Source of the DNA: Lachnospiraceae bacterium | GTDB lineage: Bacteria > Bacillota > Clostridia > Lachnospirales > Lachnospiraceae | Direction of reading: 5' to 3' | Length of the DNA stretch: 64,000 nucleotides | NCBI GenBank assembly: GCA_910574885.1 | Contig: CAJTDD010000003.1 | Coordinates: 124,001 to 188,000 of the forward strand | Shown: positions 37,674 through 45,076 of the stretch, piece by piece | How positions within the stretch are numbered: the stretch's first letter is position 1 | How the letters are laid out: each line of letters opens with the position of its first letter | Notes under the pieces: model-generated | What the model was told of the DNA's origin: nothing | Database searches by the model: none | The model's input: only the letters and a program-made list of their open reading frames with translations | Position numbers and translations under genes: made by a program

Positions 37674-38372
37674 ATGTTTGCGATAGCCATTTGTGAAGAT
37701 GAAAAGTATATACTAGAAGAATTGTATGAAAATGTAAAAAAGTATGTAAAAATAAAAGGATTGTCTGCAAATATCAGTACCTACACATCAGGAGAGGACC
37801 TGTTAAAAGAATCTGCCGTCTTTGACGTTATCCTGCTTGACATGAAGCTGCCGGGAATCAACGGTGTGGAAGTAGCGCGTCAGGTTTCCGGCAAAAGCCG
37901 TATTATTTTTATTACATCTTATCAGGAGTATGCAGTAGAAGCGTTTGAGGTAGAAGCCGTACATTATCTGCTGAAACCAGTCGAAGAGGAGCGTCTGTAT
38001 CTGGCGCTTGACCGAGCGGTACGACGGTCAGGGCAGGTGGACAGCCAATCATTAACGCTTATGAAATCCGGGGAAACCCATGTGCTTTTTATACGGGATA
38101 TCTTATATTGTGAGGTCTTCAATCATCGGGTCATTATTCATACGCTGCAAGGCGCTTACAGTTACTTTGGCGCTTTGGATGATTTGGCGAATAGGCTTGA
38201 CGAGCGGTTTTTCCGCTGTCATCGAAGCTATATCGTAAATATGAGCTATGTCGCGCTTCAGGAGAAAGGAACCGCAATCCTGACAAATGGAGAAAAAATA
38301 TTGATATCGAGGCGAAAACAGTCGGAATTTATGCAGAAGCTGCTGCATTTTCTGAAAAATGAGGTGATATGA
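37674..38372 (+). CDS. LytTR-family response regulator (AgrA/VirR-like)
   Basis: 232 residues, ATG at 37674. Receiver with pocket ICEDEKY, phospho-Asp in VILLDMKLPGINGVE, Thr in FITSYQEYAVEAF and Lys in LLKPVEEE. The C-terminal LytTR domain (about 125-230, ILYCEVFNHRVIIHT, RFFRCHRSYIVNM) binds direct-repeat DNA. Partner GHKL kinase overlaps by 4 bases. Such pairs often answer peptide signals, but no AgrB/D-type genes are nearby. Confidence 0.93.
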   Translation: MFAIAICEDEKYILEELYENVKKYVKIKGLSANISTYTSGEDLLKESAVFDVILLDMKLPGINGVEVARQVSGKSRIIFITSYQEYAVEAFEVEAVHYLLKPVEEERLYLALDRAVRRSGQVDSQSLTLMKSGETHVLFIRDILYCEVFNHRVIIHTLQGAYSYFGALDDLANRLDERFFRCHRSYIVNMSYVALQEKGTAILTNGEKILISRRKQSEFMQKLLHFLKNEVI

Positions 38373-39775
38373 TGGGATTTTATATCTGGTGGTTATGTAT
38401 CAATGGCTGTCTGTTTTTTGCCGAGGTTCATTTTATAGAGGATTTTGCCGGGATTCGGGCGAAGAGGTTTATGGCGCCCTACGTGCTGCTTGGGGTCCTG
38501 CTTACGTATGGGGTAATGTATGCACAGAGCGGCGGCGTCCTAAGATTCGTTTTGCACACGGGAATTATCCTGTGTTTTTCTGTCTTTGTCTTAAAGATAA
38601 GTTGGAGATTGGCGATTGCCCCCGCTGCGATTATTATGACTCTTTTTACGTTTATGGAAGGTTTCCAGACAGTTCTTTTGCGATGGCTGTCAGGGCAGAC
38701 AGTGAAGAGGGGCATGGCTATTTTTCTTCAGATGGCGGTTCCCGGGGTGTTGGTGTTCTTATTGGCTGTGACATTAAAATTCATTTCAAAAAAATATGCC
38801 GGCATAGGGCGGCAGAAGATTTCAGCCTATTTGTTTGCCCAAGGGCACACCGTAATACATGCCCCTTACGGGGCGGGTGGACTTTGTCCAATAAGGTATA
38901 CCCTGCTTTTGCCCTGTGCATTTATTGTATGGGTAATCCGCAGCGGGCTGGGGCTGGATATGTGGCTGGAGTCCGGGCTTGAAAATGGTTTCTTTGAAAA
39001 ACGCCCGGGACTGTGGGCAATGGCGTGGCTTCTGGGCGCATGCGCTGTCTTTTTCATTATCCTGAAATTATTGGGTAATATTATCACGCTGTCTATGAAG
39101 GAAGCGGAGCAGGAAGGGATGAAAGAGCAGGTGCAGAGACAGCGTATCTATTTGGCAGAAGCAAAGAAACGGAATGAGCGTTACCGTAGGTTCCAGCACG
39201 ATATCAACAATCATTTTTTTGTTTTATCAGGTCTGCTCCATGAGAAGAAATATGATGAAGCGGGAAAATATTTTGATGGTCTCCATGGGATTTCCGACGG
39301 TCTGTTAGTGGGAATCGAGACGGGAAACCCGGTTGCAGACATATTGTTAAATGAAAAAATAAGCTATGCAAGGTCTAACGGTATTACAGTCAGCCATGAT
39401 GTACATTTCCCGGCAGAATGTTCGATAGAAGATATAGATTTGTGCGTTATTCTGGCAAATGGGGTAGATAATGCTATACAGGCGTGCCTGAAAGGAGCGC
39501 AGGAACAGCCGGAGATTACTATCAGGGTTCGGACTCGCTATCATTTTTTGGTTCTTGAGATTGAAAATACGCTGCCTTACCGGGCAGAGCCGACAGGGGA
39601 CCGCTTGGGCAGGCATATGCAGCAGGAAGGTAGAAAGCCAGTATATGGAACCGGGTTAAAAAATATAGAGCATACGGTAGAAAAATATGAGGGAACCATG
39701 GAAATTGAGTCTGGTAAAGGTAGGTTCTTGCTCACCATGCTGCTGTGCATGAAACCGTTTACGAAGGGAGAGTGA
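38369..39775 (+). CDS. GHKL-type sensor histidine kinase carrying a palindromic-element insertion
   Basis: 468 residues, start at 38369 overlapping the regulator stop as ATGA. The N-terminal membrane sensor has about six helices (residues 5-240). A charged linker leads to the phospho-acceptor region RRFQHDINNHFFVLSGLL and the GHKL ATPase domain with N-box LANGVDNAIQAC and GTGLKNIEHTVEKY. Codons about 157-178 (bases 38838-38902) are a copy of the dispersed 60-bp element read in frame, forming a loop (QGHTVIHAPYGAGG) between two membrane segments. The rest looks intact, so it is probably functional. Partner of the LytTR regulator. Confidence 0.92.
   Translation: MMGFYIWWLCINGCLFFAEVHFIEDFAGIRAKRFMAPYVLLGVLLTYGVMYAQSGGVLRFVLHTGIILCFSVFVLKISWRLAIAPAAIIMTLFTFMEGFQTVLLRWLSGQTVKRGMAIFLQMAVPGVLVFLLAVTLKFISKKYAGIGRQKISAYLFAQGHTVIHAPYGAGGLCPIRYTLLLPCAFIVWVIRSGLGLDMWLESGLENGFFEKRPGLWAMAWLLGACAVFFIILKLLGNIITLSMKEAEQEGMKEQVQRQRIYLAEAKKRNERYRRFQHDINNHFFVLSGLLHEKKYDEAGKYFDGLHGISDGLLVGIETGNPVADILLNEKISYARSNGITVSHDVHFPAECSIEDIDLCVILANGVDNAIQACLKGAQEQPEITIRVRTRYHFLVLEIENTLPYRAEPTGDRLGRHMQQEGRKPVYGTGLKNIEHTVEKYEGTMEIESGKGRFLLTMLLCMKPFTKGE
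38838..38902 (+). repeat. Dispersed palindromic element, in-frame copy in the GHKL kinase
   Basis: Matches the intergenic copies at 43542 and 56277 closely: CCCAAGGGCACACCGTAAT, then CATGCCCCTTACGGGGCGGG, then TGGACTTTGTCCAATAAGG and TATACC. Three internal hairpins: GGGCA/TGCCC, CCCTTACGGGG and GGACTTTGTCC. The copy adds about 21 codons without a stop. Confidence 0.85.
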
Positions 39776-39852
39776 CCGTTTACGAGAACCTGCTTGAGAA
39801 GATGAAATGCTGTCCGATATATGGAATGAACATAAATATGGAGGTGGAAGGT

Positions 39853-40383
39853 ATGATAAACAATATTAAGCTGGGTTATGTAAATCCATTGAAAATGATG
39901 AAGAAGGACAGCCACAAGAACGCCCTTGATTTAGTTGGAGGAATGAAGAAGGCGGAAAAAAGACAAAAAGAATTAGAGGCAGAAAAGCAATCGCTCCAGA
40001 ATTCTCTTTTGCTTATGAAAGGGACTTCCGGTGATGCAGGCACTTCAGAAGAAAGTATTGAAGTTTTGGAGAAAAAGCTGGAAGAGATTACGAAAGAGAT
40101 TCAGTCAGGCAGGAAGCCGGCGGCGGGAGAATGGCATAAGGAGGATGTGCAGACAGAGGAAAGTCAGATGTCGGTGATGCGCCGTAATTTTGATTGGTGT
40201 ACCTTATCGGACGAAGTCCGCCAGCCCGTAGGGCATGAATTACGGGATGCCCTTGGGTATACCTTATCGGACGAAGTCCGCCAGCCCGTAGGGCATGAAT
40301 TACGGGATGCCCTTGGGGATAACAAGTCAGAGCCTCAGGAATCATCCGGATATTATGGATTCAGGAAGGATGAATTTTCATAA
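39853..40383 (+). CDS. Coiled-coil protein with duplicated palindromic-element peptide
   Basis: 176 residues from the ATG at 39853, chosen for the strong GGAGGT seven bases upstream (starts MINNIKLGYVNPLKMMKKD). Residues about 35-95 are a charged coiled coil (KKAEKRQKELEAEKQSLQN, EVLEKKLEEITKEIQ), reminiscent of FlxA-like proteins but not firmly assigned. Residues about 116-156 are two back-to-back translations of the dispersed element in antisense orientation, each 20 residues starting YTLSDEVRQP. No membrane segment. Follows the GHKL kinase after 77 bases. Function unknown. Confidence 0.8.
   Translation: MINNIKLGYVNPLKMMKKDSHKNALDLVGGMKKAEKRQKELEAEKQSLQNSLLLMKGTSGDAGTSEESIEVLEKKLEEITKEIQSGRKPAAGEWHKEDVQTEESQMSVMRRNFDWCTLSDEVRQPVGHELRDALGYTLSDEVRQPVGHELRDALGDNKSEPQESSGYYGFRKDEFS
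40199..40320 (+). repeat. Two exact tandem copies of the palindromic element inside a gene
   Basis: Bases 40201-40260 and 40261-40320 are identical except near the last three bases (GGGTAT versus GGGGAT). Each is the reverse complement of the element seen at 43542 and 56277. The period of 60 bases equals 20 codons, so the host frame is kept. Confidence 0.9.
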
Positions 40384-40393
40384 ATTTATGTAT

Positions 40394-40437
40394 CTTACAT
40401 TTTTGTAAGCAGACATTTCCCAAAAATCATGTATAAT
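40394..40437 (+). promoter_or_regulatory. Palindrome and extended -10 upstream of a response-regulator gene
   Basis: CTTACATTTTTGTAAG at 40394-40409 is a near-perfect palindrome. TGTATAAT with the -10 hexamer at 40432-40437 follows 22 bases later. The same CTTAC/GTAAG core and spacing occur at 25074-25128, and a related site lies at 44972. Confidence 0.6.
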
Positions 40438-40519
40438 TTAAACTATACCTTATGTTTATGACTGAGTTTGGACGCAAAGATATTCTGGAGCGTGTTTGAA
40501 GATTGCGGAGGTGTTTGAG

Positions 40520-41206
40520 ATGCAGAAGTTGTTGCTTCTTGAGGATGATGCAAGCCTGATTGACGGTTTGGCTTACTCTTTGAAGAAAAATGGATTTGAT
40601 ATAGAGATAGCGAGGAATCTCTGTGAGGCAGAGATACTGCTTACAAGAATTAAGGATTTTGACTTGCTTCTCTTTGACGTGACGCTGCCGGACGGAAATG
40701 GATTCACATTGTGCGAAAAGTTACGGGAATCAGGGAACCTGGTTCCCATCATTTTCCTTACGGCGTCTGATGAGGAGACCAGTGTAATCCGGGGGCTGGA
40801 CTGCGGAGGGGATGATTATATCACAAAACCCTTCAAATTAGGAGAATTGTGCTCCCGTATCCGGGCGCTTTTGCGCCGCAGCAATCGAAACGACGCAGGG
40901 GAGAGCATCCTGCGGTCGGGAAACCTGCTTGTGAATCTTACGGAAGGCAGGGTATTTCTGGATGAGGAACCCATAGAGTTTACCAGTGCGGAATACAGGC
41001 TCCTTTGCCTGTTCCTGAAAAACAGCGGAAGAGTCCTGACCCGCAGTATGATTCTTAATAAGCTGTGGGACGGGGCGGGGAATTTTGTTGACGATAATAC
41101 CTTGTCAGTATACGTCCGGCGTCTCCGGGAAAAACTGGAAAAGAACCCGTCGAAGCCGGAACATCTGAAAACTGTCCGGGGATTCGGTTATCAGTGGAAG
41201 GAGTGA
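40520..41206 (+). CDS. OmpR-family response regulator (BceR/VanR-like)
   Basis: 228 residues from the ATG at 40520, chosen because GGAGG lies about 8 bases upstream and the protein then starts MQKLLLLEDDASL. Receiver: LLEDD, Asp in LLLFDVTLPDGNG, Thr in IFLTASDEE, Lys in ITKPFKLG. The winged helix includes GNFVDDNTLSVYVRRLREKL, the BceR-like recognition region. The kinase follows after 5 bases. The module probably controls the BceAB-like pair at 45077-48117, which has a related operator. Confidence 0.93.
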   Translation: MQKLLLLEDDASLIDGLAYSLKKNGFDIEIARNLCEAEILLTRIKDFDLLLFDVTLPDGNGFTLCEKLRESGNLVPIIFLTASDEETSVIRGLDCGGDDYITKPFKLGELCSRIRALLRRSNRNDAGESILRSGNLLVNLTEGRVFLDEEPIEFTSAEYRLLCLFLKNSGRVLTRSMILNKLWDGAGNFVDDNTLSVYVRRLREKLEKNPSKPEHLKTVRGFGYQWKE

Positions 41207-41211
41207 AGGGG

Positions 41212-42438
41212 ATGGGTTTCCTATATGAAAAACAGACGCGTCGATTTTATTTTTTTCTTGCAGCAGCATGTATTTTGCAGGTTTGTTTTTTGGGAGCATG
41301 GGGCATTTTTCAGACGCAGAATATCAGAAGGATACTAACAGAGCGAGAACTTGCCGCGGCTTCTTATCTGCTTCATGAGTCGGTTCCTAAAGCAGTGGTG
41401 GCTGCGGCATGGAACAATCGGGAAGTGACGGAGGAAGGAGCCAGACTGCTTGGCAAAATCGGACATACAGAACAGGCGCAGAGTTATTGGTTGATGCTTA
41501 CGGAGCCAGAGTCCATGACTTTGCTTCTTATTTTGGTTGGGGCAGGAATCTTATTTGCCGCGGTTATACTCGTGGGAGCGGCGTATTTCCTTAGGGGCAG
41601 GGAGCGGGTCTATGAAGACGCGGGAAGGGTGATTGACCAGTATGCTGCAAACCATTTTGCCATGCATCTGCCGTCGGGGGAGACGGGGACGATCTATCAG
41701 TTGTTCGGCAGTATTGAGCAGCTTGCACAGTCTCTTCAGGCTAAGAGTGAGATGGAGTACAAGGCAAAAATATTTCTCAGAGATATGATATCGAATATTT
41801 CCCATCAGTTGAAGACTCCGCTTGCGGCGTTGGGCATGTATATGGAAATCATTCTGGAGGAGCCGGAGAATAAAGAGGCTGTGGAGGACTTTGCGGGGAA
41901 ATCCATCCTGTCCTTGGAGAGGATGGAACAATTGATTCGTTCGCTGCTTACGATGGCGCGGATGGATACCGGAAATATTGTATTTGAAAAACGTAAGTGT
42001 CTTGTCTCAGAGATGGTGGAACAGGCGGTAGACGACTTGATGGAGCGGGCAAGGTGTGAAGGAAAAGAAATCCGTATGGAGGGGGAGCCTAAGGAGAGCT
42101 TGTTGTGCGACCCGCAGTGGACGAAAGAGGCGGTGGGGAATCTGGTAAAAAATGCGCTGGATTATACGGATAAGGGAGGGGTGATACGGGTGTCGTGGAA
42201 ACAGTCTCCGGCAGTCTTCCGGCTCTGTGTAGAGGATGACGGGCGCGGGATTAAAAGCGAGGATATCCATCATATTTTCAAGCAGTTCTACCGGAGCAAG
42301 GCTTCTGGTAACAGGCAGGGCTTGGGGCTTGGGCTGTCGTTGGCGAAGTCGATTGTAGAAGGACAGGGAGGAAATCTGTCGGTGGAGAGCAGTTTGGGGG
42401 AGGGGAGTGTCTTCCGGATGAGTTTTGTGAATCGATAA
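41212..42438 (+). CDS. Sensor histidine kinase, partner of the regulator at 40520
   Basis: 408 residues from the ATG at 41212, with GGAAGGAG at 41196-41203 (inside the regulator end). Two membrane helices (about residues 12-33 and 104-126) flank a roughly 70-residue external loop; a HAMP-like linker follows. H-box ISNISHQLKTPLAALGMYM near residue 200, N-box VGNLVKNALDYTD, G1 VEDDGRGI and G2 GLGLGLSLAKSIV intact. Ends at a bidirectional terminator shared with the kinase-like gene on the other strand. Confidence 0.93.
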   Translation: MGFLYEKQTRRFYFFLAAACILQVCFLGAWGIFQTQNIRRILTERELAAASYLLHESVPKAVVAAAWNNREVTEEGARLLGKIGHTEQAQSYWLMLTEPESMTLLLILVGAGILFAAVILVGAAYFLRGRERVYEDAGRVIDQYAANHFAMHLPSGETGTIYQLFGSIEQLAQSLQAKSEMEYKAKIFLRDMISNISHQLKTPLAALGMYMEIILEEPENKEAVEDFAGKSILSLERMEQLIRSLLTMARMDTGNIVFEKRKCLVSEMVEQAVDDLMERARCEGKEIRMEGEPKESLLCDPQWTKEAVGNLVKNALDYTDKGGVIRVSWKQSPAVFRLCVEDDGRGIKSEDIHHIFKQFYRSKASGNRQGLGLGLSLAKSIVEGQGGNLSVESSLGEGSVFRMSFVNR

Positions 42439-42457
42439 ATTTTTTAATAATGCAGAG

Positions 42458-42482
42458 AAGGGGGCGTTGTAAAACGCCCCTT
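42458..42482. terminator. Bidirectional terminator
   Basis: AAGGGGGCGTT at 42458-42468 pairs with AACGCCCCTT at 42473-42482 around a short loop. A-rich upstream bases give a T-run on the minus strand. Confidence 0.8.
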
Positions 42483-42496
42483 CCTTCTGATATGAC

Positions 42497-43405
42497 TTAC
42501 CTGGCAATCACTGCCGAGTGGAATTTTTCATGAAATTCTGCGATTGTCTGATATCTTTTTTTTCGGTCATGTTCTACCGCCCGCAATACCACAGAATATG
42601 CCTCTTCCCTTAAGCTCCATCTTTCTTTGGGGCAGGGCAGAAATTTTCTGTCCGTATACCTGTGCCCGATTTCTTCAGAGGTAAATGTGCCAAAGAAATC
42701 AAAAATCATCGCTCCAAGAGTGTAAACATTTGTGACCTCATCCACAGCAGCGCCAAGAATATACTCTTCCGGCGCTTTCAGCCGCTTCGTTCCCCAGTAT
42801 TCTTCCCCGATGTCATTGACGGCAGGCTGTTTTCGGAATAAATCGATATCGCAGATTGTCATCTTATCTGTCTCAAAATTATAAATCAGGCTTCCGTCGT
42901 AAAAGTCTACCGCAACATAATGGTTCGCTGCTGCTGTCTCTAAAAAGGAAAAAATATCTTCTACAGCCGACAGCTTTTGCCGGGCGGGCAGTTCCTTGAA
43001 CCTTACGGCTGGACTGATGATATCTGGGTTCTTGTCATATTTTTCAAAGTTCCAATAGTCGAACAGGCAGCCGCCTTCTACCCAGCGGAATATGGCGACA
43101 TAATACTCCTGATACGGGTAGTGTTCCAGTAATTCTACCAGATTCGGATGCTTTAATGTCTCATATATCCCCACTGCATTCTTTAAGGTCTCTACCGATT
43201 CTTTCGGCGGTATCTCGGCGTCTATGGTGTCTGCGCCTGCGATTTTAATAAAATACTTATTCTCTCCGTTTGCAACGCCAAAGGCGATACATCCGGAACC
43301 TGTCTCGTCAATCACTGAGAAAACGGTTCCATACTTCTTTATCCAGGTCAAATCATGCTGTGTCTTGAGCCTGAATCTTACTTTGTCAATTTCATATACG
43401 ACCAT
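42497..43405 (-). CDS. Eukaryotic-type protein kinase-like protein
   Basis: 302 residues, ATG at 43405 after GGAGGAAAAGT. Kinase-fold landmarks: a Gly-poor N-lobe, FIKIAGAD with the likely ATP-binding Lys, hinge-like FRWVEGGCLFDYW, catalytic-loop equivalent VAVDFYDGSLIYN, DFG equivalent ICDIDLF and an APE motif (KAPEEYILGA). HRD is replaced by AVD and DFG by DID, so substrate class is uncertain: protein, small molecule or antibiotic kinase are all possible. No membrane or PASTA part. A 21-codon leader frame and a hairpin precede it, so translation may be regulated. Confidence 0.82.
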   Translation of the reverse strand: MVVYEIDKVRFRLKTQHDLTWIKKYGTVFSVIDETGSGCIAFGVANGENKYFIKIAGADTIDAEIPPKESVETLKNAVGIYETLKHPNLVELLEHYPYQEYYVAIFRWVEGGCLFDYWNFEKYDKNPDIISPAVRFKELPARQKLSAVEDIFSFLETAAANHYVAVDFYDGSLIYNFETDKMTICDIDLFRKQPAVNDIGEEYWGTKRLKAPEEYILGAAVDEVTNVYTLGAMIFDFFGTFTSEEIGHRYTDRKFLPCPKERWSLREEAYSVVLRAVEHDRKKRYQTIAEFHEKFHSAVIAR

Positions 43406-43420
43406 ACTTTTCCTCCGTCT

Positions 43421-43496
43421 GCAAAGAGGGTCAGCGTACAGTCACCCTCTTTGCCTTGTTGAATGTGTTTATAGTGACATGAATGTTTTTCCTCAT
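43421..43496 (-). CDS. Putative 21-residue basic leader peptide upstream of the kinase-like gene
   Basis: The coding frame is 43431-43496 on the minus strand: ATG at 43496 after AAAGGAG, encoding MRKNIHVTINTFNKAKRVTV plus a final Arg, then TGA. A perfect 11-bp inverted repeat (GCAAAGAGGGT at 43421-43431, ACCCTCTTTGC at 43444-43454) covers its end, and the next Shine-Dalgarno follows at once. Ribosomes on the leader would melt the hairpin and could open the downstream start. It could also be a short bioactive peptide. Supported only by the start signal and context. Confidence 0.45.
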
Positions 43497-43541
43497 GAAT
43501 AATCATCTCCTTTCAGGTCTATTTACCGCATTACGAGATAG

Positions 43542-43608
43542 TATACCCAAGGGCACACCGTAATGCATGCCCCTTGCGGGGCGGGTGGACTATCGTCCGA
43601 TAAGGTGC
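43542..43608 (+). repeat. Dispersed palindromic element, intergenic copy
   Basis: TATACCCAAGGGCACACCG, then TAATGCATGCCCCTTGCGGG, then GCGGGTGGACTATCGTCCG and ATAAGGTGC. Very close to the copies at 38838 and 56277. Its left end, read on the minus strand, gives TATACT, a possible -10 for the leader peptide and kinase-like gene. Confidence 0.85.
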
Positions 43609-43625
43609 ACTCATAAGGTGTAAGT

Positions 43626-43672
43626 AAAAAGAGTGTAAAATCTTTGATAGTTTAATAAAAACGTTACACCCT
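43626..43672 (-). terminator. Terminator of the 54-residue gene, related to the one at 44853
   Basis: On the minus strand GGGTGTAACG near 43672 pairs with TTTTACACTC, followed by TTTTT. The loop region (TTATTAAACTATCAAAG) resembles that of the plus-strand terminator at 44853-44896. Confidence 0.55.
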
Positions 43673-43695
43673 ATAAGAGTATGGTTTTGTTGTTT

Positions 43696-43860
43696 TTATA
43701 AATCTAAGTCAGTCGTTACAATTCCGAATGATTCGAGCTTTGCTTTTAATATCTTTAATTGATAATTAATCTCCTTTTCAGTATCATCCGATTTTTTGAT
43801 ACGCTGTAAATTGGTATAACTGTCAATTAAATTATTAATCATTTCTTTATCGCTTGGCAT
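43696..43860 (-). CDS. Small acidic helical protein, 54 residues
   Basis: ATG at 43860 after AGCAGGTGAGCAC. Encodes MPSDKEMINNLIDSYTNLQR, a KKSDDTEKEINYQLKILKAK helix and a short tail to DLDL. No membrane segment, no recognised family. Reality is supported by a good ribosome-binding site, a consensus promoter (43908-43936) and a terminator. The promoter and terminator are nearly the same as those of the unrelated-looking 48-residue gene at 44696, suggesting a cassette arrangement. Confidence 0.65.
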   Translation of the reverse strand: MPSDKEMINNLIDSYTNLQRIKKSDDTEKEINYQLKILKAKLESFGIVTTDLDL

Positions 43861-43907
43861 GTGCTCACCTGCTTTCTGAAAATGTAATTGTCTTTTTTGA
43901 TATCTTT

Positions 43908-43936
43908 ATTATATCAAGCGGTTATTTAGATGTAAA
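43908..43936 (-). promoter_or_regulatory. Promoter of the 54-residue gene
   Basis: On the minus strand TTTACA (43931-43936) and TATAAT (43908-43913), spacer 17. The spacer TCTAAATAACCGCTTGA is almost identical to that of the promoter at 44623-44651. Confidence 0.7.
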
Positions 43937-43994
43937 GCGTCGTCCTTTTTAATTTTCACCCGTTTTCTACACCACCGCCTTTCCCTGATCTTTT

Positions 43995-44447
43995 CTATAT
44001 AATCCGTATTTGTATCTTTCTGTCCATCTCTTCCTCATATTCTCTCAGTGATGTTCCTTTCATGGATTCCAGCAGCTTCCTATGTTTCTGCTCCAAGCTC
44101 TGCTTCACCTTTTTCCATATCGTTTCCCAGTAAGGTAGTTCATCCACAATAGGTTCTTCTTTGCACAACATCCATACATTTTTTATCATTATCTCTGAAT
44201 TGAATTCTTCACTTGTCTTACGCATACTGTTGATGAAAAATAGAGAAGAAAGGATACGGGTCATAAGAAGTACCACACCAGGGCATGTAATATAGCTCTG
44301 ATGCCGGGGCTCTGGAATTTGCTTTAATAATGGTAAAAAGTCTGGAAAGCAGTGCCGGATTAGCTTGACTAATTCACAGGCAAGGTGAAACTGTCCCAGG
44401 TGTTCCCTGGCCTCTTTTCTTGTGATTTTTATTCTTGCTTCATAGTA
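43995..44447 (-). pseudogene. Transposase N-terminal remnant
   Basis: A continuous frame from about 44447 to the TAG at 43995 lacks a usable start; the ATG next to the AGAGGAG-like site is in another frame and stops after four codons. The product (FPDFLPLLKQIPEPRHQSYI, MTRILSSLFFINSMRKTSEE, WMLCKEEPIVDELPYWETI) resembles the beginning of a clostridial DDE-type transposase. It then runs into an unrelated charged tail. No terminal repeats could be found, so the insertion sequence is decayed. Confidence 0.5.
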
Positions 44448-44622
44448 AAATCTCCTCTCTTTTATGGGTGCGCGAAGAAATAGTTTTGTTGTTAATTCTA
44501 TTATCTCGTATTTTCCCGTAAAATGGGAGGTTTTTTTATTAATTTTTTTTAAGCGTCAAAGCTGTATAACAGGGAGCCAGAATGTTGCACAGCCAAAAAC
44601 TCTTTGATAATTCAATAAAGGC

Positions 44623-44651
44623 TTTACACCTAAATTACCGGTTGATATAAT
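44623..44651 (+). promoter_or_regulatory. Promoter of the 48-residue gene
   Basis: TTTACA at 44623-44628 and TATAAT at 44646-44651, spacer of 17 (CCTAAATTACCGGTTGA). Upstream, 44601-44630 repeats the arm of the terminator at 44853. The remaining bases 44448-44600 are AT-rich and hold nothing else I can support. Confidence 0.7.
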
Positions 44652-44695
44652 GAAAGTACCAAAGTGAACGGCACTTATAGAAAGTAGGTGAGGAT

Positions 44696-44842
44696 ATGGG
44701 CATGACAGATAGTCAATTCAAGGGATTTGTAGGATTTGTTTTAGATGACATAAGGGAAGTCCTTGAAACATTATCAGATGGAAAAGAAAAAGAAAAGCTG
44801 CAAAAAGTTGCAGACAATTTACAACAAACACTTGAAGATTAA
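44696..44842 (+). CDS. Small acidic helical protein, 48 residues
   Basis: ATG at 44696 after GTAGGTGAGGAT; an in-frame ATG lies two codons later. Starts MGMTDSQFKGFVGFVLDDIR and ends NLQQTLED. Amphipathic helices, acidic, no membrane segment. It resembles small conserved clostridial proteins of unknown function with MTDxQF-type starts often found in accessory DNA; this is recollection, not a search. Framed by its own promoter and terminator, both shared in sequence with the 54-residue gene on the opposite strand. Confidence 0.7.
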   Translation: MGMTDSQFKGFVGFVLDDIREVLETLSDGKEKEKLQKVADNLQQTLED

Positions 44843-44852
44843 TTAAGACCAA

Positions 44853-44896
44853 GGTGTAAAGTCGTTATTGAATTATTAAGGACTTTACACCTTTTT
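44853..44896 (+). terminator. Terminator of the 48-residue gene
   Basis: GGTGTAAAGTC at 44853-44863 pairs perfectly with GACTTTACACC at 44881-44891, followed by TTTTT. Confidence 0.85.
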
Positions 44897-44915
44897 CATT
44901 TGTAGAAAATAGTAA

Positions 44916-44960
44916 GGGGGGGGGGGGCAAAATTATAAAAAGATATATGAAGATATATGA
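44916..44960 (+). repeat. G12 homopolymer and a 10-bp tandem repeat upstream of the BceAB-like pair
   Basis: Twelve consecutive G at 44916-44927, then AGATATATGA twice in tandem at 44941-44960. Both are slippage-prone and lie about 150 bases before the ABC ATPase start. Confidence 0.85.
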
Positions 44961-44971
44961 ACCCCGGTAAT

Positions 44972-45053
44972 CTTACTGATTTGTAAGGTGCGATTCACCG
45001 GAATGTAAGATAAAAATGCTATGATTCATCTATGCCCGCAAAAGGTATATAAT
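44972..45053 (+). promoter_or_regulatory. Operator and promoter region of the BceAB-like pair
   Basis: CTTACTGATTTGTAAG at 44972-44987 and another TGTAAG at 45004-45009 match the sites at 25074 and 40394. Possible -10 hexamers are TATGAT at 45020-45025 and TATAAT at 45048-45053. Probable target of the regulator at 40520. Confidence 0.5.
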
Positions 45054-45076
45054 CAACAGTAACAAAGAAAGGTAAG

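Noticed and set aside
40201-40320. Possible CRISPR or satellite repeat
   Set aside because: Two direct copies without spacers, coding in frame, and matching a dispersed palindromic element elsewhere.
43224-43502. 92-codon plus frame opposite the kinase-like gene
   Set aside because: Antisense to a better-supported gene and leader, with no Shine-Dalgarno.
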